A stretch of 64,000 nucleotides of DNA from UMGS1696 sp964621165 (GCA_964621165.1 CAZULC010000005.1:62001-126000), one strand, 5' to 3'; positions 44,608 to 53,462 are shown, numbered from the stretch's first letter. Program-made: numbers and translations. Notes: a model not told the origin generated them from the sequence alone.

Positions 44608-45528
44608 ATGAAGGGTGTATTGTTTTTGCTTTCGGCCGCCATTATCTGGGGATTCGCGTTTACGGCTCAGGTGGTCGGCTCGTCAGTCACGCCAATGCTG
44701 TTCAATTTCAGCCGGTACGTTCTTGGAACATTGTCCGTTGTTCCGGTGTTTTTGATATTCGAGAGGCGCACATGTGAAAATGACCGGGAAAAGATGAAAA
44801 CCACCGTCAAAGCGGGCGTTATTGTGGGAGTGGTGCTCTTCGCCGCTTCGTATCTGCAGCAGTACGGAGTCATGCTCACGGACTCGTCGGGCAAAGGCGG
44901 ATTCATCACCGGACTGTACATGATTATAGTTCCAATTATCGGCATGTTCATGGGACGGCGGACCGGAGTCCTCACATGGGTTGGCGCGGTCTGCGGCGTG
45001 GTTGGGCTGTTCCTCGTGTGCATGAGCGGAGGGGAGCTGACGGTCACAAGCGGGGACCTTCTCCTTCTCGGATGTGCGCTGGTGTTTGCCGTGCATATCA
45101 TACTGATCGACAGCTACAGCCAGAAAATCTACTCACTGCGGTTTGCATTCGTCCAGTTTTTCACCTGCATGGTGCTGAACTTCATCGGCACGCTGATTTT
45201 CGAGAGCTTCGACTTTCAGGCTGTCATGAGCGCCGCTCCGTCAATCTGCTACTGCGGATTCATGTCGGTGGGCGTGGCGTATACATTCCAGATTCTCGGC
45301 CAGAAATACTGCGCCCCCACTCCGGCTACGGTCATAATGTCGACGGAATCAGTATTCGCGGCAATAGGCGGGGCTGTAATCCTGCACGAGAGAATGTCCG
45401 GTGAGGCACTGTTCGGATGCGTTCTGATTTTCGCGGGAATCGTGCTGTCCCAGCTTCACACCGGCGGAAAGAAAGAGAAAAAAGCAAAAACCGGATTCCG
45501 GCGTAAGATAAAAGAAAAGAAAGCCTGA
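44608..45528 (+). CDS. EamA/DMT-family transporter
   Basis: 306 residues with about ten hydrophobic helices in two EamA repeats; repeat 1 begins 'MKGVLFLLSAAIIWGFAFTAQ' and repeat 2 'SGDLLLLGCALVFAVHIILID'. 'STESVFAAIGGAVILHERMSG' near the C terminus is a standard DMT motif. These carriers export metabolites or drugs; the substrate is unknown. A highly basic tail (KKEKKAKTGFRRKIKEKKA) ends in the cytoplasm. The ATG at 44608 has only a weak site; AGAGGTG at 44581 points to an in-frame ATT or ATA near 44590, so the start is uncertain. Confidence 0.92.
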   Translation: MKGVLFLLSAAIIWGFAFTAQVVGSSVTPMLFNFSRYVLGTLSVVPVFLIFERRTCENDREKMKTTVKAGVIVGVVLFAASYLQQYGVMLTDSSGKGGFITGLYMIIVPIIGMFMGRRTGVLTWVGAVCGVVGLFLVCMSGGELTVTSGDLLLLGCALVFAVHIILIDSYSQKIYSLRFAFVQFFTCMVLNFIGTLIFESFDFQAVMSAAPSICYCGFMSVGVAYTFQILGQKYCAPTPATVIMSTESVFAAIGGAVILHERMSGEALFGCVLIFAGIVLSQLHTGGKKEKKAKTGFRRKIKEKKA

Positions 45529-45531
45529 CAA

Positions 45532-45576
45532 AAAAGTCGAAGGATTTGCAGAAAACGTTGTCCTTCGACTTTTGTT
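45532..45576 (+). terminator. Terminator of the EamA gene
   Basis: AAAAGTCGAAGGA (45532-45544) pairs with TCCTTCGACTTTT (45561-45573). Confidence 0.9.
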
Positions 45577-45599
45577 GTATTGGTGCAGTAAATTAAAGC

Positions 45600-45650
45600 T
45601 ACCCCAGCGGACAGTCGTGGGATTTCTTCACTCTACAGCTTCAAAAACGC
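45600..45650 (-). repeat. Possible degenerate copy of the structured repeat
   Basis: Minus strand AAGAAATCCCACGACTGTCC, then GCTGGGGTAGCT, resembles AAGAAATGCCGAGATTGCCC and GTGGGGGCTT of the repeat family. Only about 45 bases with several differences, lying downstream of EamA and mazF rather than before a gene, so the call is weak. Confidence 0.3.
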
Positions 45651-45682
45651 CGAGTTTGTCTGTCGGTGCTACCGACCCCCGC

Positions 45683-46021
45683 CTAGAGGCCGAAGCTTAT
45701 GGTTATCGCGTCGTTGACTTCCTGCATGGTGGCTTCGTCGAGATGACCCATTTTTTCACCAAGACGCTGCTTGTCGATTGTGCGCACCTGCTCGAGAAGT
45801 ATTACCGAGTCCTTCGCAAGTCCTACCTTTTCCGCGTTTATGTCTATGTGGGTGGGAAGCTTGTTCTTTCCCATTCTGCTGGTGATAGCCGCCGCAATGA
45901 CCGTTGGACTATGTTTGTTTCCGGTGTCGTTCTGTACGATGAGAACCGGTCTCACGCCTCCCTGCTCGCTCCCCACCACCGGACTCAGATCCGCGTAATA
46001 TATGTCTCCCCGTCGTATCAT
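45683..46021 (-). CDS. mazF: MazF/NdoA-type endoribonuclease toxin without adjacent antitoxin
   Basis: 112 residues, almost the length of B. subtilis NdoA (EndoA). It has 'MIRRGDIYYADLSPVVGSEQGG', with the Arg and Asp of the toxin, 'RPVLIVQNDTGN', 'LPTHIDI' and 'DSVILLEQVRTIDKQRLG'. MazF cuts mRNA at UACAU-like sites and stops growth under stress. The ATG at 46021 lies 9 bases after AAAGG; an ATG at 46030 touches that site. No antitoxin gene is found in the 160 bases upstream, where the divergent murD promoter sits, nor downstream. Confidence 0.92.
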   Translation of the reverse strand: MIRRGDIYYADLSPVVGSEQGGVRPVLIVQNDTGNKHSPTVIAAAITSRMGKNKLPTHIDINAEKVGLAKDSVILLEQVRTIDKQRLGEKMGHLDEATMQEVNDAITISFGL

Positions 46022-46126
46022 AACTCTCATCCTTTCTTCTGTTTTTCCTGCTCTTATTATTGTCCCGCGGGAGATGGGTTAATCATTTTTCTATATCATT
46101 ATATGCGTCCAAGTTGAAAAATGCAC

Positions 46127-46155
46127 TTGTAAATTTTCCCGCCACGCTGTATAAT
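46127..46155 (+). promoter_or_regulatory. Promoter of murD-like gene
   Basis: TTGTAA (46127-46132), 17-base spacer, TATAAT (46150-46155). Confidence 0.8.
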
Positions 46156-46189
46156 ATAATATATAGATTTTTATTTCACGGAGTTAAAT

Positions 46190-47611
46190 ATGCACTCGCT
46201 TGAAGAATATTTCAGAGGGAAAACCGTGTCACTGCTGGGAGCCGGAGTCTCTAACCTGCCCCTCGCCCACACCATAGCCCCTTTCTGCTCACGCCTCGTC
46301 GTGCGGGATAAAAAATCCGAAGCGGAACTCGGAGACGCCGCTGTACAGCTCAAAAACGACGGCGCAATTCTCGTCACAGGGGAGGACTACCTCAAGGACC
46401 TCTGTGAGGACTGCATCTTCCGCTCGCCGGGTATGCGTCCCGATATGCCGGAACTGGCTGCCGCACGGGAATCCGGTCACACCGTAACGTCGGAGATGGA
46501 GTTTTTCCTCTCGCTGGAGCCATGCCATGTTTTCGGGATCACGGGAAGCGATGGCAAATCCACCACCACCACACTGACCTACCTTATGCTGAAGTCCGGT
46601 GCACAAGAACAAAACTCAAGCCGGAACACGTTTCTCGGGGGAAACATCGGCAAGCCCCTTCTCGACAGATACAGCCTGATTGAGCCAGACGACTGTGCTG
46701 CAGTGGAACTGTCCTCGTTCCAGCTTATGTCAATCGACGCACTCGTGGAAGCCGCCGCAATCACAAACATCACCCCGAATCACCTGAACTGGCACACCTC
46801 AATGGAGGAATACATCGCAGCAAAAAAGCGGATCCTTCGCCATGCGGGACGTGCGGTTTTAAACTACGACAACGACGTGACGAGAGAAATCGCAAAGGAA
46901 GCGCAGGACGACGGAATTCCCGTGACGTTTTTCTCACTTCACCCCATTCCCGACGGGGTTTTAGGTGAGGCTGACAGCAAAATCTGGCTCGAGGGGGAGG
47001 AAATCTTCACGCTCTACCCGGACGAAGAAAAGTCGCGTCTCATGCTCCTCTCCGACATAAAGCTGCCAGGTCTGCACAACGCCGCAAACTACATGACCGC
47101 CGCCGCTCTGACTCACGGGCTGGTGTCGCCGGAAAAAATACGGGAAATCGCACGGACCTTCGGCGGGGTTGAGCATCGGCTTGAGTTTGTACGGGAAAAG
47201 GACGGTGTGAGCTACATCAACGGCTCAATCGACTCCTCCCCCACAAGGACCGCCGCCGCTCTGTCTGCGCTGAATGGTCGTTCCATTGTGCTGATTGCGG
47301 GTGGGTACGATAAAAACATCCCCTATGAACCGCTTGCTGAGGCAGTGTATTCGTCAGGAGTCCACACAATAGTCCTCACGGGAGCCACTTCCGGAAAAAT
47401 CAGGTCCGCTCTGACCTCCCATCCGTCCTACGGCATTCGGGAGCTGAAAATCATAGATGAGCCGGACTTCGACATGGCTGTTGCCCGTGCGGCTGAGAGT
47501 GCAAAAACAGGCGACGTGGTGATTCTCTCCCCGGCTTCGGCTTCGTTCGACAGATTCAAAAACTTCGAGGAGCGGGGACGGCACTTCAAAGATTTGGTTA
47601 ACAATATGTAA
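46190..47611 (+). CDS. murD: UDP-N-acetylmuramoyl-L-alanine--D-glutamate ligase
   Basis: 473 residues. The N-terminal Rossmann-like domain has 'KTVSLLGAGVSNLPLAH', the ATP P-loop is GITGSDGKSTTT, and 'ITPNHLNWHTSMEEYIAAKK', 'NYDNDVTREIAKE', 'GVEHRLEFVREKDGVSYINGSIDSSPT' fit the Mur ligase central and C domains. It adds D-glutamate to the peptidoglycan precursor in the cytoplasm. The leading segment is unusual in lacking other Mur genes around it: in most Firmicutes murD sits in a division cluster. Whether this is the sole murD is unknown. Confidence 0.92.
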   Translation: MHSLEEYFRGKTVSLLGAGVSNLPLAHTIAPFCSRLVVRDKKSEAELGDAAVQLKNDGAILVTGEDYLKDLCEDCIFRSPGMRPDMPELAAARESGHTVTSEMEFFLSLEPCHVFGITGSDGKSTTTTLTYLMLKSGAQEQNSSRNTFLGGNIGKPLLDRYSLIEPDDCAAVELSSFQLMSIDALVEAAAITNITPNHLNWHTSMEEYIAAKKRILRHAGRAVLNYDNDVTREIAKEAQDDGIPVTFFSLHPIPDGVLGEADSKIWLEGEEIFTLYPDEEKSRLMLLSDIKLPGLHNAANYMTAAALTHGLVSPEKIREIARTFGGVEHRLEFVREKDGVSYINGSIDSSPTRTAAALSALNGRSIVLIAGGYDKNIPYEPLAEAVYSSGVHTIVLTGATSGKIRSALTSHPSYGIRELKIIDEPDFDMAVARAAESAKTGDVVILSPASASFDRFKNFEERGRHFKDLVNNM

Positions 47612-47634
47612 CTTCATCTGCGGCTTTGTTGATT

Positions 47635-47643
47635 TGTTATAAT
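47635..47643 (+). promoter_or_regulatory. Extended -10 promoter of the M42 cluster
   Basis: TGTTATAAT at 47635-47643; no good -35 found. It follows the end of murD after 23 bases. Confidence 0.5.
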
Positions 47644-47678
47644 AGTTTCACGAAAAAATAATTATATCGGAGGTATAA

Positions 47679-48713
47679 ATGACCGAATACAGAAATACGT
47701 TGGGGAAACTGTGCTCAATAGTCACGGTTTCCGGATGCGAAAGACAGGCCTTCGGGCAGGTGAAGGAAGACTTCGGCAGCCTGTTCGACAAGGTTTACAC
47801 CGACCGGGCGCGCAATATTATACTTGTAAAACGCTCCCGCCACGTAACACGAAACATCAAGCCGAAGCTGCTGTTCGACGCACACCTTGACGAGCTGGGG
47901 TTCGTGGTCTCCGGACACACTGACGAGGGACTGCTGCGGCTTACAGCCATCGGCGGAATTGACTCAAAGATTCTCCCCGGAGCAGAAATCACAGTTTACG
48001 GAGAAAAGACAATGTTCGGCGTTGTCTCCACCTCTTCCCCAGGATTTAAGGCTGAAAACAAAGGGCGCCGCGTTCCCCGGGAATACCGCTGTGACATCGG
48101 ATACAGTAAAGAAAAAGCGGCAGAGCTGGCCCCCATTGGCACGGTGTGCGGCTTCCGGTATTCCGGCGAGGAACTAATGAACGGCAAATTCGTCAGCCGG
48201 GGACTGGATGACAAAGCCTGTGCCGCCGCTTTAATCTGTGCCGTGGCGAACCTGAACGCTGAGGACATGGTCTGTGACGCCTACGTGGTTCTCTCAAGCG
48301 GTGAGGAAATCGGAAGGGGCGGCGTGGCCTGTGCGGCTTTTGACATTCATCCGGACTGCGCGCTGGTCTGCGACGTGAACTTCGCGAAGGAGCCATGCAC
48401 ATCCCTGGACGAGAGCAAAAAGCAGGGCGAAGGCTTCATGCTTTCCCTTTCCGCCGCAACCGACCGCTCCTTCAACCGCCGGATCATGGGCCTGTGCAAA
48501 GAGAAGGAAATCCCATTCACCTTCACAATCGAGCCAACCTCAACCGGCACAAACGCGGACTGCATTGCTTGCGTGAACGAAGGAGTACCGGCGGCTGTCG
48601 TCGGAATTCCCGTCGGAGGAATGCATTCATACAGCGAAAGTATAGTTGAAGCCGACGCGGACAGTCTCATCCGTCTTGCGCAGGCTCTGATTACGGAAGG
48701 ATTGGAGGATTGA
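47679..48713 (+). CDS. M42 family aminopeptidase, paralog 1
   Basis: 344 residues. The metal and catalytic residues expected in M42 peptidases are all present: 'LLFDAHLDELGF' (His, Asp), 'SRGLDDKACAA' (Asp), 'LSSGEEIGRGG' (Glu pair), 'LVCDVNFAKEP' (Asp) and 'GMHSYSE' (His). M42 (TET-type) enzymes form dodecameric tetrahedra that trim peptides in the cytoplasm. GGAGGT ribosome site. The next paralog follows within three bases, so the pair is co-translated. The sequence is more distant from the standard FrvX/PepA line than paralog 3. Confidence 0.88.
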   Translation: MTEYRNTLGKLCSIVTVSGCERQAFGQVKEDFGSLFDKVYTDRARNIILVKRSRHVTRNIKPKLLFDAHLDELGFVVSGHTDEGLLRLTAIGGIDSKILPGAEITVYGEKTMFGVVSTSSPGFKAENKGRRVPREYRCDIGYSKEKAAELAPIGTVCGFRYSGEELMNGKFVSRGLDDKACAAALICAVANLNAEDMVCDAYVVLSSGEEIGRGGVACAAFDIHPDCALVCDVNFAKEPCTSLDESKKQGEGFMLSLSAATDRSFNRRIMGLCKEKEIPFTFTIEPTSTGTNADCIACVNEGVPAAVVGIPVGGMHSYSESIVEADADSLIRLAQALITEGLED

Positions 48714-48715
48714 GA

Positions 48716-49768
48716 ATGTCTAATAAATTAACATTGGTTCAAATGTGCGAAAAGCTGAGTGAGCTGTTCGGACCGTCGGGATGCGAGGACAGGGTCACTT
48801 CCTTCATCATGGAATACGCTGAGTCGTCCATGTCTGCCAAAGATGAGGCGTCACTGGACCGGCTTGGCACGCTGACTTTAAAATATGGCAGAAAATCAAT
48901 ATCGGGTGGGACTGAACCGTCACTGCTCTTCTGCACGTCAGTTGACGAGGTTGGGTTCATGGTGAAGTCAGCGGACGAGGACGGTTATGTCAAGCTGGCC
49001 GGAATGAACATGGTAGAAGCCGCGTATCTGGCCGGACGTCGGGTTTATGTGGGAAACGAAAAGCAGCTCACCCCGGGGCATTTCGGTCTCAAGCCCGTGC
49101 ATCTCGGTGGCGTCGGCGGATTTGACTCCATGTTCATCGACATCGGCGCGAAGGACAAAGAGGAAGCTGAAAAGTACGTACATCCCGGGGATTTTGCGGC
49201 TTACCGCTCGGATTTTTTGGTTTTCGGCGAAAATGACGCCAAAATCAAGGGAAAAGCGCTGTCTTCCCGTATCGGGGCGGCGGCTATGCTCTCGGTCTGG
49301 GACAGGCTTCACGAGGAAAAAGCTGAACTGTCATATGACGTTTACTTTGCCTTCACCACACGTGCGAGAATCGGTGCGTCAGGTGCGAAAACCGCAGCGT
49401 ACCTCACTTCCCCTGAAACGGCGGTGATACTGGACTGCACCGAAGCAGGAGACGACGCTTCACAAACTCCGGTGATGACCCTCGGCAGTGGTGCTGGAAT
49501 TTCGTATGCCGACCGCGGCGTCGTCTATGACAGAGGATTCACGGACAAACTTGTCTCCCTCGGAAACGAAGGCGGAGTCATGTTCCAGTACAAAAAATCA
49601 ACATCCGGCAAGAACGACGGAACTGGCGTGAACCTGTCCGGAATCGGCGTAAAGTGCGCGAACATCACGCTTCCCGTGAGATACAGAAATACTGCCGCTG
49701 AGGTGGCGGACATACGCGACGTTGAGTCAGCCGCGGATCTGCTCTACCTTGCGGCAGCCAATAAATAA
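48716..49768 (+). CDS. M42 family peptidase paralog with lost active site (probable pseudoenzyme)
   Basis: 350 residues, aligns to M42 peptidases throughout, but residues needed for metal and catalysis are changed: the AHxDE His is Ser75 (CTSVDEVGF), the two Asp of LDDR are Ser183 and Ser184 (ALSSRIGA), the catalytic Glu pair is Ala217-Arg218 (TTRARIG), and the last His of the IPTRYxHS motif is Asn (LPVRYRNT). Only the Asp of LDCTEAGD (240) remains. The frame is intact and GGAGG stands before the ATG at 48716. It lies between two active-looking paralogs, so it may join them in a mixed complex. No sign of decay such as frameshifts. Confidence 0.87.
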   Translation: MSNKLTLVQMCEKLSELFGPSGCEDRVTSFIMEYAESSMSAKDEASLDRLGTLTLKYGRKSISGGTEPSLLFCTSVDEVGFMVKSADEDGYVKLAGMNMVEAAYLAGRRVYVGNEKQLTPGHFGLKPVHLGGVGGFDSMFIDIGAKDKEEAEKYVHPGDFAAYRSDFLVFGENDAKIKGKALSSRIGAAAMLSVWDRLHEEKAELSYDVYFAFTTRARIGASGAKTAAYLTSPETAVILDCTEAGDDASQTPVMTLGSGAGISYADRGVVYDRGFTDKLVSLGNEGGVMFQYKKSTSGKNDGTGVNLSGIGVKCANITLPVRYRNTAAEVADIRDVESAADLLYLAAANK

Positions 49769-49874
49769 CAAAAATTTAACAATGAAGTACTGCGTGAAAT
49801 ATACAGCAAAGTTTAATTTATAGTTTGCTGATTTCACGCATTTGACGCCGCATTGCGGCTATTGGAGGAAAAAT

Positions 49875-50879
49875 ATGTTAGGTTTAACAAAAAAGCTCGT
49901 CAAGCCCGTATGCGTTCCCGGGTGCGAGAGCGAAGTTACCGAGGTTATCAAAGGTGAAATCTCGCCATACGTTGACGAATGCAGAATCGACAGGCTGGGA
50001 AACCTGATCTGCCTGAAAAAAGGAACGGCTGAGAATGCCAAAAAGGTTATGTTTGCCGCCCACATCGACGAAATCGGCTTCATCGTCACCTCAATCGACG
50101 ACAAGGGATACGTGAAGTTCTCAACTCTCGGTGGAATCAACATGACCGCCGCATCTTATTCCGTGGTTGAGTTTGCAAGCGGACTGACGGGTGTTATAGT
50201 TCCCAACGCCGACGCGGGAAGTCCCCTGAATGCCGAAAACTGCTCGGTGGACATCGGCGCGAAGACCAAAAAGGACGCTGAAAGGCGGGTCAAGGTCGGC
50301 GACACCTTCTCGGTAAAGAGCGACGTCGTGAAGCTGGCGAACAACAGAATCAGCGGACGTCCGCTCGACGACAGAATCGGCGCGGTTGTGCTGATTGAAG
50401 CGGCAAAGCGGGTTGATTCCGCCGAAAACGACGTTTACTTCTGCTTTACAGTACAGGAAGAGGTAGGATGCCGTGGTTCAAAGACAGCAGCTTATCAGGT
50501 TCAGCCCGACGTTGGAATCGCCCTTGACGTTACCGGAACCGGCGACTGCGTGAATTCACATCCTATGGAAGTATCCCTTGGCGGCGGCGCGGCTGTGAAA
50601 ATCAAGGACTCGTCAGTTGTCTGCGACCGTTCACTTGTAGAACTCATGAAAAAAACCGCGGTGGATGGCAAAATAAGGCACCAGATGGAGGTACTTGTAG
50701 CAGGAGGAACGGACACCTCGTCAATGCAGCAGACCGGAAGCGGAGCCGTGGCAGGGTGTATCTCCATTCCCACACGCTACATCCACTCCCCGGTTGAGGA
50801 GGTAGACCTCGGCGACGTTGAAGAATGCGTGAAGCTGACCGCCGCCCTCGCAAAAGCCGACTACAGCGAAATCCTGTGA
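49875..50879 (+). CDS. M42 family aminopeptidase, paralog 3
   Basis: 334 residues from the ATG at 49875 (TTGGAGGAAAAAT before it). All active-site parts are present: 'FAAHIDEIGF', 'RPLDDRIGA', 'TVQEEVGCRG', 'ALDVTGTGD' and 'IPTRYIHSPVE'. This is closest to the classical FrvX/YsdC type. It should cut N-terminal residues of peptides in a cytoplasmic dodecamer. It follows the inactive paralog by 106 bases on the same strand and precedes a terminator, ending the unit. Confidence 0.93.
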   Translation: MLGLTKKLVKPVCVPGCESEVTEVIKGEISPYVDECRIDRLGNLICLKKGTAENAKKVMFAAHIDEIGFIVTSIDDKGYVKFSTLGGINMTAASYSVVEFASGLTGVIVPNADAGSPLNAENCSVDIGAKTKKDAERRVKVGDTFSVKSDVVKLANNRISGRPLDDRIGAVVLIEAAKRVDSAENDVYFCFTVQEEVGCRGSKTAAYQVQPDVGIALDVTGTGDCVNSHPMEVSLGGGAAVKIKDSSVVCDRSLVELMKKTAVDGKIRHQMEVLVAGGTDTSSMQQTGSGAVAGCISIPTRYIHSPVEEVDLGDVEECVKLTAALAKADYSEIL

Positions 50880-50948
50880 CGGACGTGGTTGTCTGCACAG
50901 TTACAGCGGTGATTTATACTTTTTTTGGTGTAATTTAAATAAAAAAAT

Positions 50949-50982
50949 GAGCGGTATTCTCAAGTACGAGAGCCGCTCTTTT
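50949..50982 (+). terminator. Terminator of the M42 cluster
   Basis: GAGCGG (50949-50954) and an inner TTCTC/GAGAG pair with CCGCTC (50973-50978), followed by TTTT. Confidence 0.75.
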
Positions 50983-51033
50983 GGCTATGTTTTATGAATC
51001 AACGCAGAAATCCGCGTCGTACTAATATACGGG

Positions 51034-51657
51034 TCAGTCCTTTTTCGTCAGGGACAGAAGGTAGCTCTGCATTCTCTCGTCGGCTTCGATGATTATGCCA
51101 ACGTAACGGTTCCCGTCGATGAACACAAGCTCCAGCGCTTCCGTCAGGCTGAAGGTCAGGGTGTAGTCGTAGAAAACAAAGTCACCGTGCTTCTCGTACT
51201 TCTGCCGGACCTCGTTTTTCGTGGGGATTTTCGTAGTACTCTTTCCACGACGGATTACGGGAGTGGCTTCAACCAAGTCCCCGAGGGAGAGCAGGCATTC
51301 GAGACTTTCAAGCCGCGTCCCCTGAGCACGGTAAACGCAGAAGTCCAGCACCTCACGACGGCATGACGTTATGTCAAGTGAGCCGGCCATCACCGACACA
51401 AGCCCCGCCTCTTCCCCGATCCCCGCGTCGTCACGGAGCCGGATGATGTATTTGTACGAGGTCATGCGGTAGCGGATCAACATATATACAGCGGCGACAA
51501 TTGCGGCAAGGGACAGCATGGTGAAGGGGAAAGCGGAAATCGTGACTTCATTTGCCCGGCAGATGTAGGGCAGCATGTAGGTGACTCCGCCGAACACCAG
51601 CAGCGCGGCAAACACCAGCGTCACCTGCGGATTTTTCTGTTCAGGCACACAGCGCAT
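51034..51657 (-). CDS. Membrane protein of unknown function (two N-terminal helices)
   Basis: 207 residues. The ATG at 51657 has CAGGAGG six bases before it; an ATG at 51663 is too close. Two helices (about 12-32 and 43-62) are followed by a soluble beta-rich domain ('YKYIIRLRDDAGIGEEAGLV', 'LEFVFIDGNRYVGIIIEA'-like). Such proteins occur in Firmicutes as unknown families. I do not recognise it further. It is the last gene before a long A+T-rich gap that contains a terminator for rpmF. Confidence 0.68.
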   Translation of the reverse strand: MRCVPEQKNPQVTLVFAALLVFGGVTYMLPYICRANEVTISAFPFTMLSLAAIVAAVYMLIRYRMTSYKYIIRLRDDAGIGEEAGLVSVMAGSLDITSCRREVLDFCVYRAQGTRLESLECLLSLGDLVEATPVIRRGKSTTKIPTKNEVRQKYEKHGDFVFYDYTLTFSLTEALELVFIDGNRYVGIIIEADERMQSYLLSLTKKD

Positions 51658-51703
51658 GGTCATCCTCCTGTGATTTTGTTAAAATATGGAAATACAGCTA
51701 TAC

Positions 51704-51751
51704 AAAAACATCCGTCCTACCAAAATAAAACCACGTAGCACGGATGTTTTT
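51704..51751. terminator. Terminator of rpmF-yceD (bidirectional)
   Basis: AAAAACATCCGT (51704-51715) pairs with ACGGATGTTTTT (51740-51751), a perfect 12-base stem with a 24-base loop. Confidence 0.9.
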
Positions 51752-51857
51752 TAGCTTGTCTGAATGTCAAACGGACTGAACATAGAAGTTTTAAGCATAA
51801 AAAGCTTAATTCAATCACAATTTTAGGCTCAAAACATCCAAATTCAAATTAACTTCG

Positions 51858-52043
51858 TTATTCAGCGTCCTTCTTGATGACCTGCTTGCCGTTGTAGTAG
51901 CCGCATGCCTTGCATACTCTGTGAGCTACATTGTACTCGCCGCAGTGGGAGCACTTTACCATGCTGGGCATCTCGAGTTTCCATACGTTTGAACGTCTCT
52001 TGTCACGTCTCGCCTTGGACGTTTTTCTCTTCGGAACAGCCAT
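51858..52043 (-). CDS. rpmF: Ribosomal protein L32
   Basis: 61 residues: 'MAVPKRKTSKARRDKRRSNVWKL' and a zinc ribbon (CSHCGEYNVAHRVCKACGYY) of the four-Cys type. A component of the large ribosomal subunit. In the typical order after yceD, 46 bases downstream. Confidence 0.98.
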   Translation of the reverse strand: MAVPKRKTSKARRDKRRSNVWKLEMPSMVKCSHCGEYNVAHRVCKACGYYNGKQVIKKDAE

Positions 52044-52089
52044 TTTTCAAACCTCATTCTTTCATAAAATCATATTGTTTACGCGAAAA

Positions 52090-52671
52090 CTACCGCTCAT
52101 CCTTTTCCATTTTGTCGAGCAGCGTTTTGAGTACCGCGAGAGATGGATTTATGCTCTCTTCGTCCCGGCACCCGCAGTCGCCCAGCTTCAGGTTCGCACC
52201 GCACTTTGGACACAGACCGGGACAGTCCTCACGGCACAATGTAAACGGCGGAAGATTCAACGCAAGCTCTTCCATTATGTCCGCGTCCGGGATTATGGCG
52301 GCGTCGTTGACATAGAGAATGTCGTCAAGCTCACCGTCCCATTCGTCGTTTTCGTTTACGTGACTGTTTTTGCTGTTCACTCGGTCAGGGTTCGTCACAA
52401 TTATGCGGTTCACGTCGAACTCGATTTCGGCTTCCACATCGTCGAGACATCTCGCGCACATCGTCCCGTATCTTACGGTAACATGAGATTCAAACATCAT
52501 GCAGCTGAGCGAATTTCTCACTCTTCCGACAACGCTTATTCCGCTCTCCGGTATTTTTACATCCTCCGGAAGCAATACGCACTCGACATCAATGTGAGCC
52601 GGGTCGAAGGCGTACTCAAACTTTGCTTCTTCCAGACGATGGTTCATCAGTTCAGATACATCTATCTTCAA
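52090..52671 (-). CDS. yceD: YceD/DUF177 family protein
   Basis: 193 residues. It is the usual partner of rpmF, with which it forms an operon in most bacteria; a role in 23S rRNA or L32 handling is known from E. coli-type YceD. Here the middle has 'RCLDDVEAEIEFDVNRI' and the C terminus holds a Cys cluster (LCREDCPGLCPKCGANLKLGDCGC). The start is TTG at 52671 with GGGGAGG 8 bases upstream. Confidence 0.9.
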   Translation of the reverse strand: MKIDVSELMNHRLEEAKFEYAFDPAHIDVECVLLPEDVKIPESGISVVGRVRNSLSCMMFESHVTVRYGTMCARCLDDVEAEIEFDVNRIIVTNPDRVNSKNSHVNENDEWDGELDDILYVNDAAIIPDADIMEELALNLPPFTLCREDCPGLCPKCGANLKLGDCGCRDEESINPSLAVLKTLLDKMEKDER

Positions 52672-52730
52672 AAAGCATACCTCCCCGGGGAATTACTACG
52701 CACGAAAAAAAATACTTCACGCGCTGTGAT

Positions 52731-52759
52731 ATTATAATATATTTTTCAGGCTTTGTCAA
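52731..52759 (-). promoter_or_regulatory. Promoter of yceD-rpmF
   Basis: Minus strand TTGACA (52759-52754), 17-base spacer, TATAAT (52736-52731), consensus in both boxes. Confidence 0.88.
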
Positions 52760-52809
52760 GCGGTTCGGGCAATTTTTTTGCGAAAGCGGCGTTTGTTTTC
52801 ATTTTGTTC

Positions 52810-52838
52810 TTGAATTGCACTCCGCCGGATGGTATAAT
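52810..52838 (+). promoter_or_regulatory. Promoter of a membrane-anchored protein gene
   Basis: TTGAAT (52810-52815), 17-base spacer, TATAAT (52833-52838). Confidence 0.75.
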
Positions 52839-52901
52839 ATAGGAAGAAAATCAACATTTGCAGGCAAAGAATAAATTTTCATTTTTGTAAAAGGTTTTGT
52901 T

Positions 52902-53462
52902 ATGGTAAAATTTGTTAAAATCGCGGGGACTGCGATTGTTCTCGCAATATGCGCGCTGTTTATAATCCGATGCTTCATGGTGGCTGACAAGAGCGCGTTT
53001 TCAGACCTCATGGCGACGGAATCGCTAAAATCAGCCTACACCGACGGGGAGAGCGTCATGCAGAGCGTCAAAATTTCAAGCGAAATGTCCGAGCGGGGGT
53101 ATTTTTCCGCGTACGGGTTCTACTACAACGGGGAGTCCGGCGAGGCTCAGCTTGCGCTCAGGTGGAACGACAGCGCCTACGGCTACACCTACACAGAGGA
53201 AGGGTCGGAGTTCACCTTTGTTCTGCGCAACGTGACGACGGGGGAAGAATATCCCGTGGAGATAGTTGACTCGAAGAAAAAGTCAATTTACAACTACCGG
53301 AAAGGGCTGGCGCAGGGCGTGAAAATAGGCGAGGAAGACAGGCTCACGGCGGTCATGGTTTTACAGGACGGACACGAGGATCAGATTACCATAAAATGGG
53401 AAGAGCAGCCCATGGTGGAGTACAAGGTCAAGTCCGGCCTGATGAAGGAGCTGACGAAGTAG
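52902..53462 (+). CDS. Membrane-anchored extracytoplasmic protein of unknown function
   Basis: 186 residues. One N-terminal helix (IAGTAIVLAICALFIIRCFMV) anchors a mostly beta domain ('ISSEMSERGYFSAYGFYYNGESGEAQLALRWNDS', 'FTFVLRNVTTGEEYPVEIVDS'), likely outside the membrane. AAAGG before ATG is modest. Divergent from yceD. No family recognised. Confidence 0.7.
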   Translation: MVKFVKIAGTAIVLAICALFIIRCFMVADKSAFSDLMATESLKSAYTDGESVMQSVKISSEMSERGYFSAYGFYYNGESGEAQLALRWNDSAYGYTYTEEGSEFTFVLRNVTTGEEYPVEIVDSKKKSIYNYRKGLAQGVKIGEEDRLTAVMVLQDGHEDQITIKWEEQPMVEYKVKSGLMKELTK

